Notes under the pieces: generated by a model | Databases searched by the model: none | What the model saw: the letters and a program-made list of their open reading frames with translations, nothing else | Told to the model about the DNA's origin: nothing | Program-made: the position numbers and the translations under genes | Source of the DNA: Cytophagia bacterium | GTDB lineage: Bacteria; Bacteroidota; Bacteroidia; Cytophagales; Cyclobacteriaceae | Direction of reading: 5' to 3' | NCBI GenBank assembly: GCA_013373005.1 | Contig: JABXIP010000171.1 | Span: 1-7,196, forward strand | Length of the DNA stretch: 7,196 nt | Part shown: positions 7,050-7,196 of the stretch, piece after piece | Position numbering within the stretch: the stretch's first letter is position 1 | Layout of the letters: every line of letters starts with the position of its first letter

Positions 7050-7079
7050 CCTCTCCAAGGAGAGGGGTTTGGGGTGAGG
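7048..7079. repeat. GC-rich palindromic repeat CCCCTCTCC-GGAGAGGGG
   Basis: CCCCTCTCC (7048-7056) and GGAGAGGGG (7059-7067) form a perfect 9-bp inverted repeat separated by AA, followed by TTTGGGGTGAGG (7068-7079). From memory, this palindrome plus a GGGGTGAGG tail is a common dispersed repeat in Bacteroidota. Only three Ts follow the stem, which is too few for a strong terminator. Confidence 0.7.
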
Positions 7080-7082
7080 CCA

Positions 7083-7172
7083 ATATCTGACTTCAGAAAA
7101 ACCACCTTCCGCGAAGAATACATGGAATTTCTTAGCAAATTTAAGCTGCTTACCTCAAAGCGTTGGGTAACG
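7083..7172 (+). pseudogene. Possible C-terminal relic of an IS200-like / REP-associated tyrosine transposase
   Basis: In the frame of ATA at 7083 the sequence reads ISDFRKTTFREEYMEFLSKF then KLLTSKRWVTSF, with a stop at 7179-7181. The run RKTTFREEYMEFLSKF closely resembles the conserved C-terminal tail I know from Y1/IS200-like REP-associated transposases of Bacteroidota (pattern H-H-R-K-x-T-F-x-E-E-Y-x-x-F-L-x-K-F, then x-x-x-Y-D-x-R-Y). Here the later Tyr-Asp is lost (LTSKRW). The catalytic HUH and Tyr motifs are absent, the left side abuts a palindromic repeat, and the stop lies inside the next repeat, so it cannot be functional. The match rests on about 20 residues recalled from family knowledge. 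Confidence 0.45.
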
Positions 7173-7196
7173 TCATTCTGAATTCATTTCAGAATC
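7171..7196. repeat. Palindromic repeat at the right edge (incomplete)
   Basis: ATTCTGAA (7175-7182) and TTCAGAAT (7188-7195) form a perfect 8-bp inverted repeat with the five-base loop TTCAT. It is preceded by CGTC, so the element opens with CGTCATT like the repeat at 2890. I recognise CGTCATTCTGAA as the beginning of a longer dispersed Bacteroidota repeat. The window ends before it can be completed. Confidence 0.6.

Larger units (their letters stand above)
6736..7196. other. Gene-free 461-bp tail made of relics and palindromic repeats
   Basis: No intact gene of ordinary length is seen on either strand after the permease stop. In order, the stretch holds a decayed modA 3' fragment, two nested or alternative hairpins, a GC-rich palindrome, a transposase-like C-terminal relic and the start of a further palindromic repeat at the window edge. 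I see no convincing intrinsic terminator for the permease. The first short hairpin (TAGTG 6754-6758 / CACTA 6764-6768) is weak and has no T-run. Confidence 0.75.

Noticed and set aside
7048..7070. CCCCTCTCC/GGAGAGGGG as a rho-independent terminator
   Set aside because: The stem is strong, but only three Ts follow and the loop is two bases. It resembles a dispersed repeat more than a terminator.

Overview
The window most likely comes from a Bacteroidota chromosome, probably Cytophagales (Roseivirga/Fulvivirga/Marivirga-like). This is inferred from protein character, from the pairing of a PadR regulator with a prefix-domain permease, and from palindromic repeats of a kind I associate with this phylum. 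No marker gene settles it. All genes are on the + strand. There is no rRNA, tRNA or CRISPR array.

Layout. (1) 1-2859: the 3' part of a large flavin/iron-sulfur oxidoreductase of the D-lactate / D-2-hydroxyacid dehydrogenase (YdiJ-like) type. The reading frame is open at the left edge, so the true start lies outside the window. (2) 2890-2965: a palindromic repeat that overlaps the start of the next gene. (3) 2960-3709: a ModA-type molybdate-binding lipoprotein with no modB or modC beside it. (4) 3803-6735: a two-gene, translationally overlapping unit of a PadR-family repressor and an 868-residue MacB/FtsX-type permease with an N-terminal permease-prefix domain and no ATPase gene. (5) 6736-7196: no intact gene. 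It holds a decayed second copy of the modA 3' end, a run of hairpin repeats, and what looks like the C-terminal relic of a REP-associated (IS200-like) tyrosine transposase.

How the parts relate. The dehydrogenase would feed electrons from a 2-hydroxyacid into the respiratory chain. ModA would capture molybdate for a transporter encoded elsewhere or lost. PadR probably represses itself and the permease. I see no functional link between these three units.

The most noteworthy structure is architectural. The PadR-permease unit lies between an intact modA and a broken modA tail in the same orientation. The two share a 49-bp segment with 48 identical bases, although the sequence around it has diverged. 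The modA start appears to have been rebuilt from a palindromic repeat. The window therefore shows a locus reshaped by small repeats and duplication, rather than a recognisable new defence or metabolic system.
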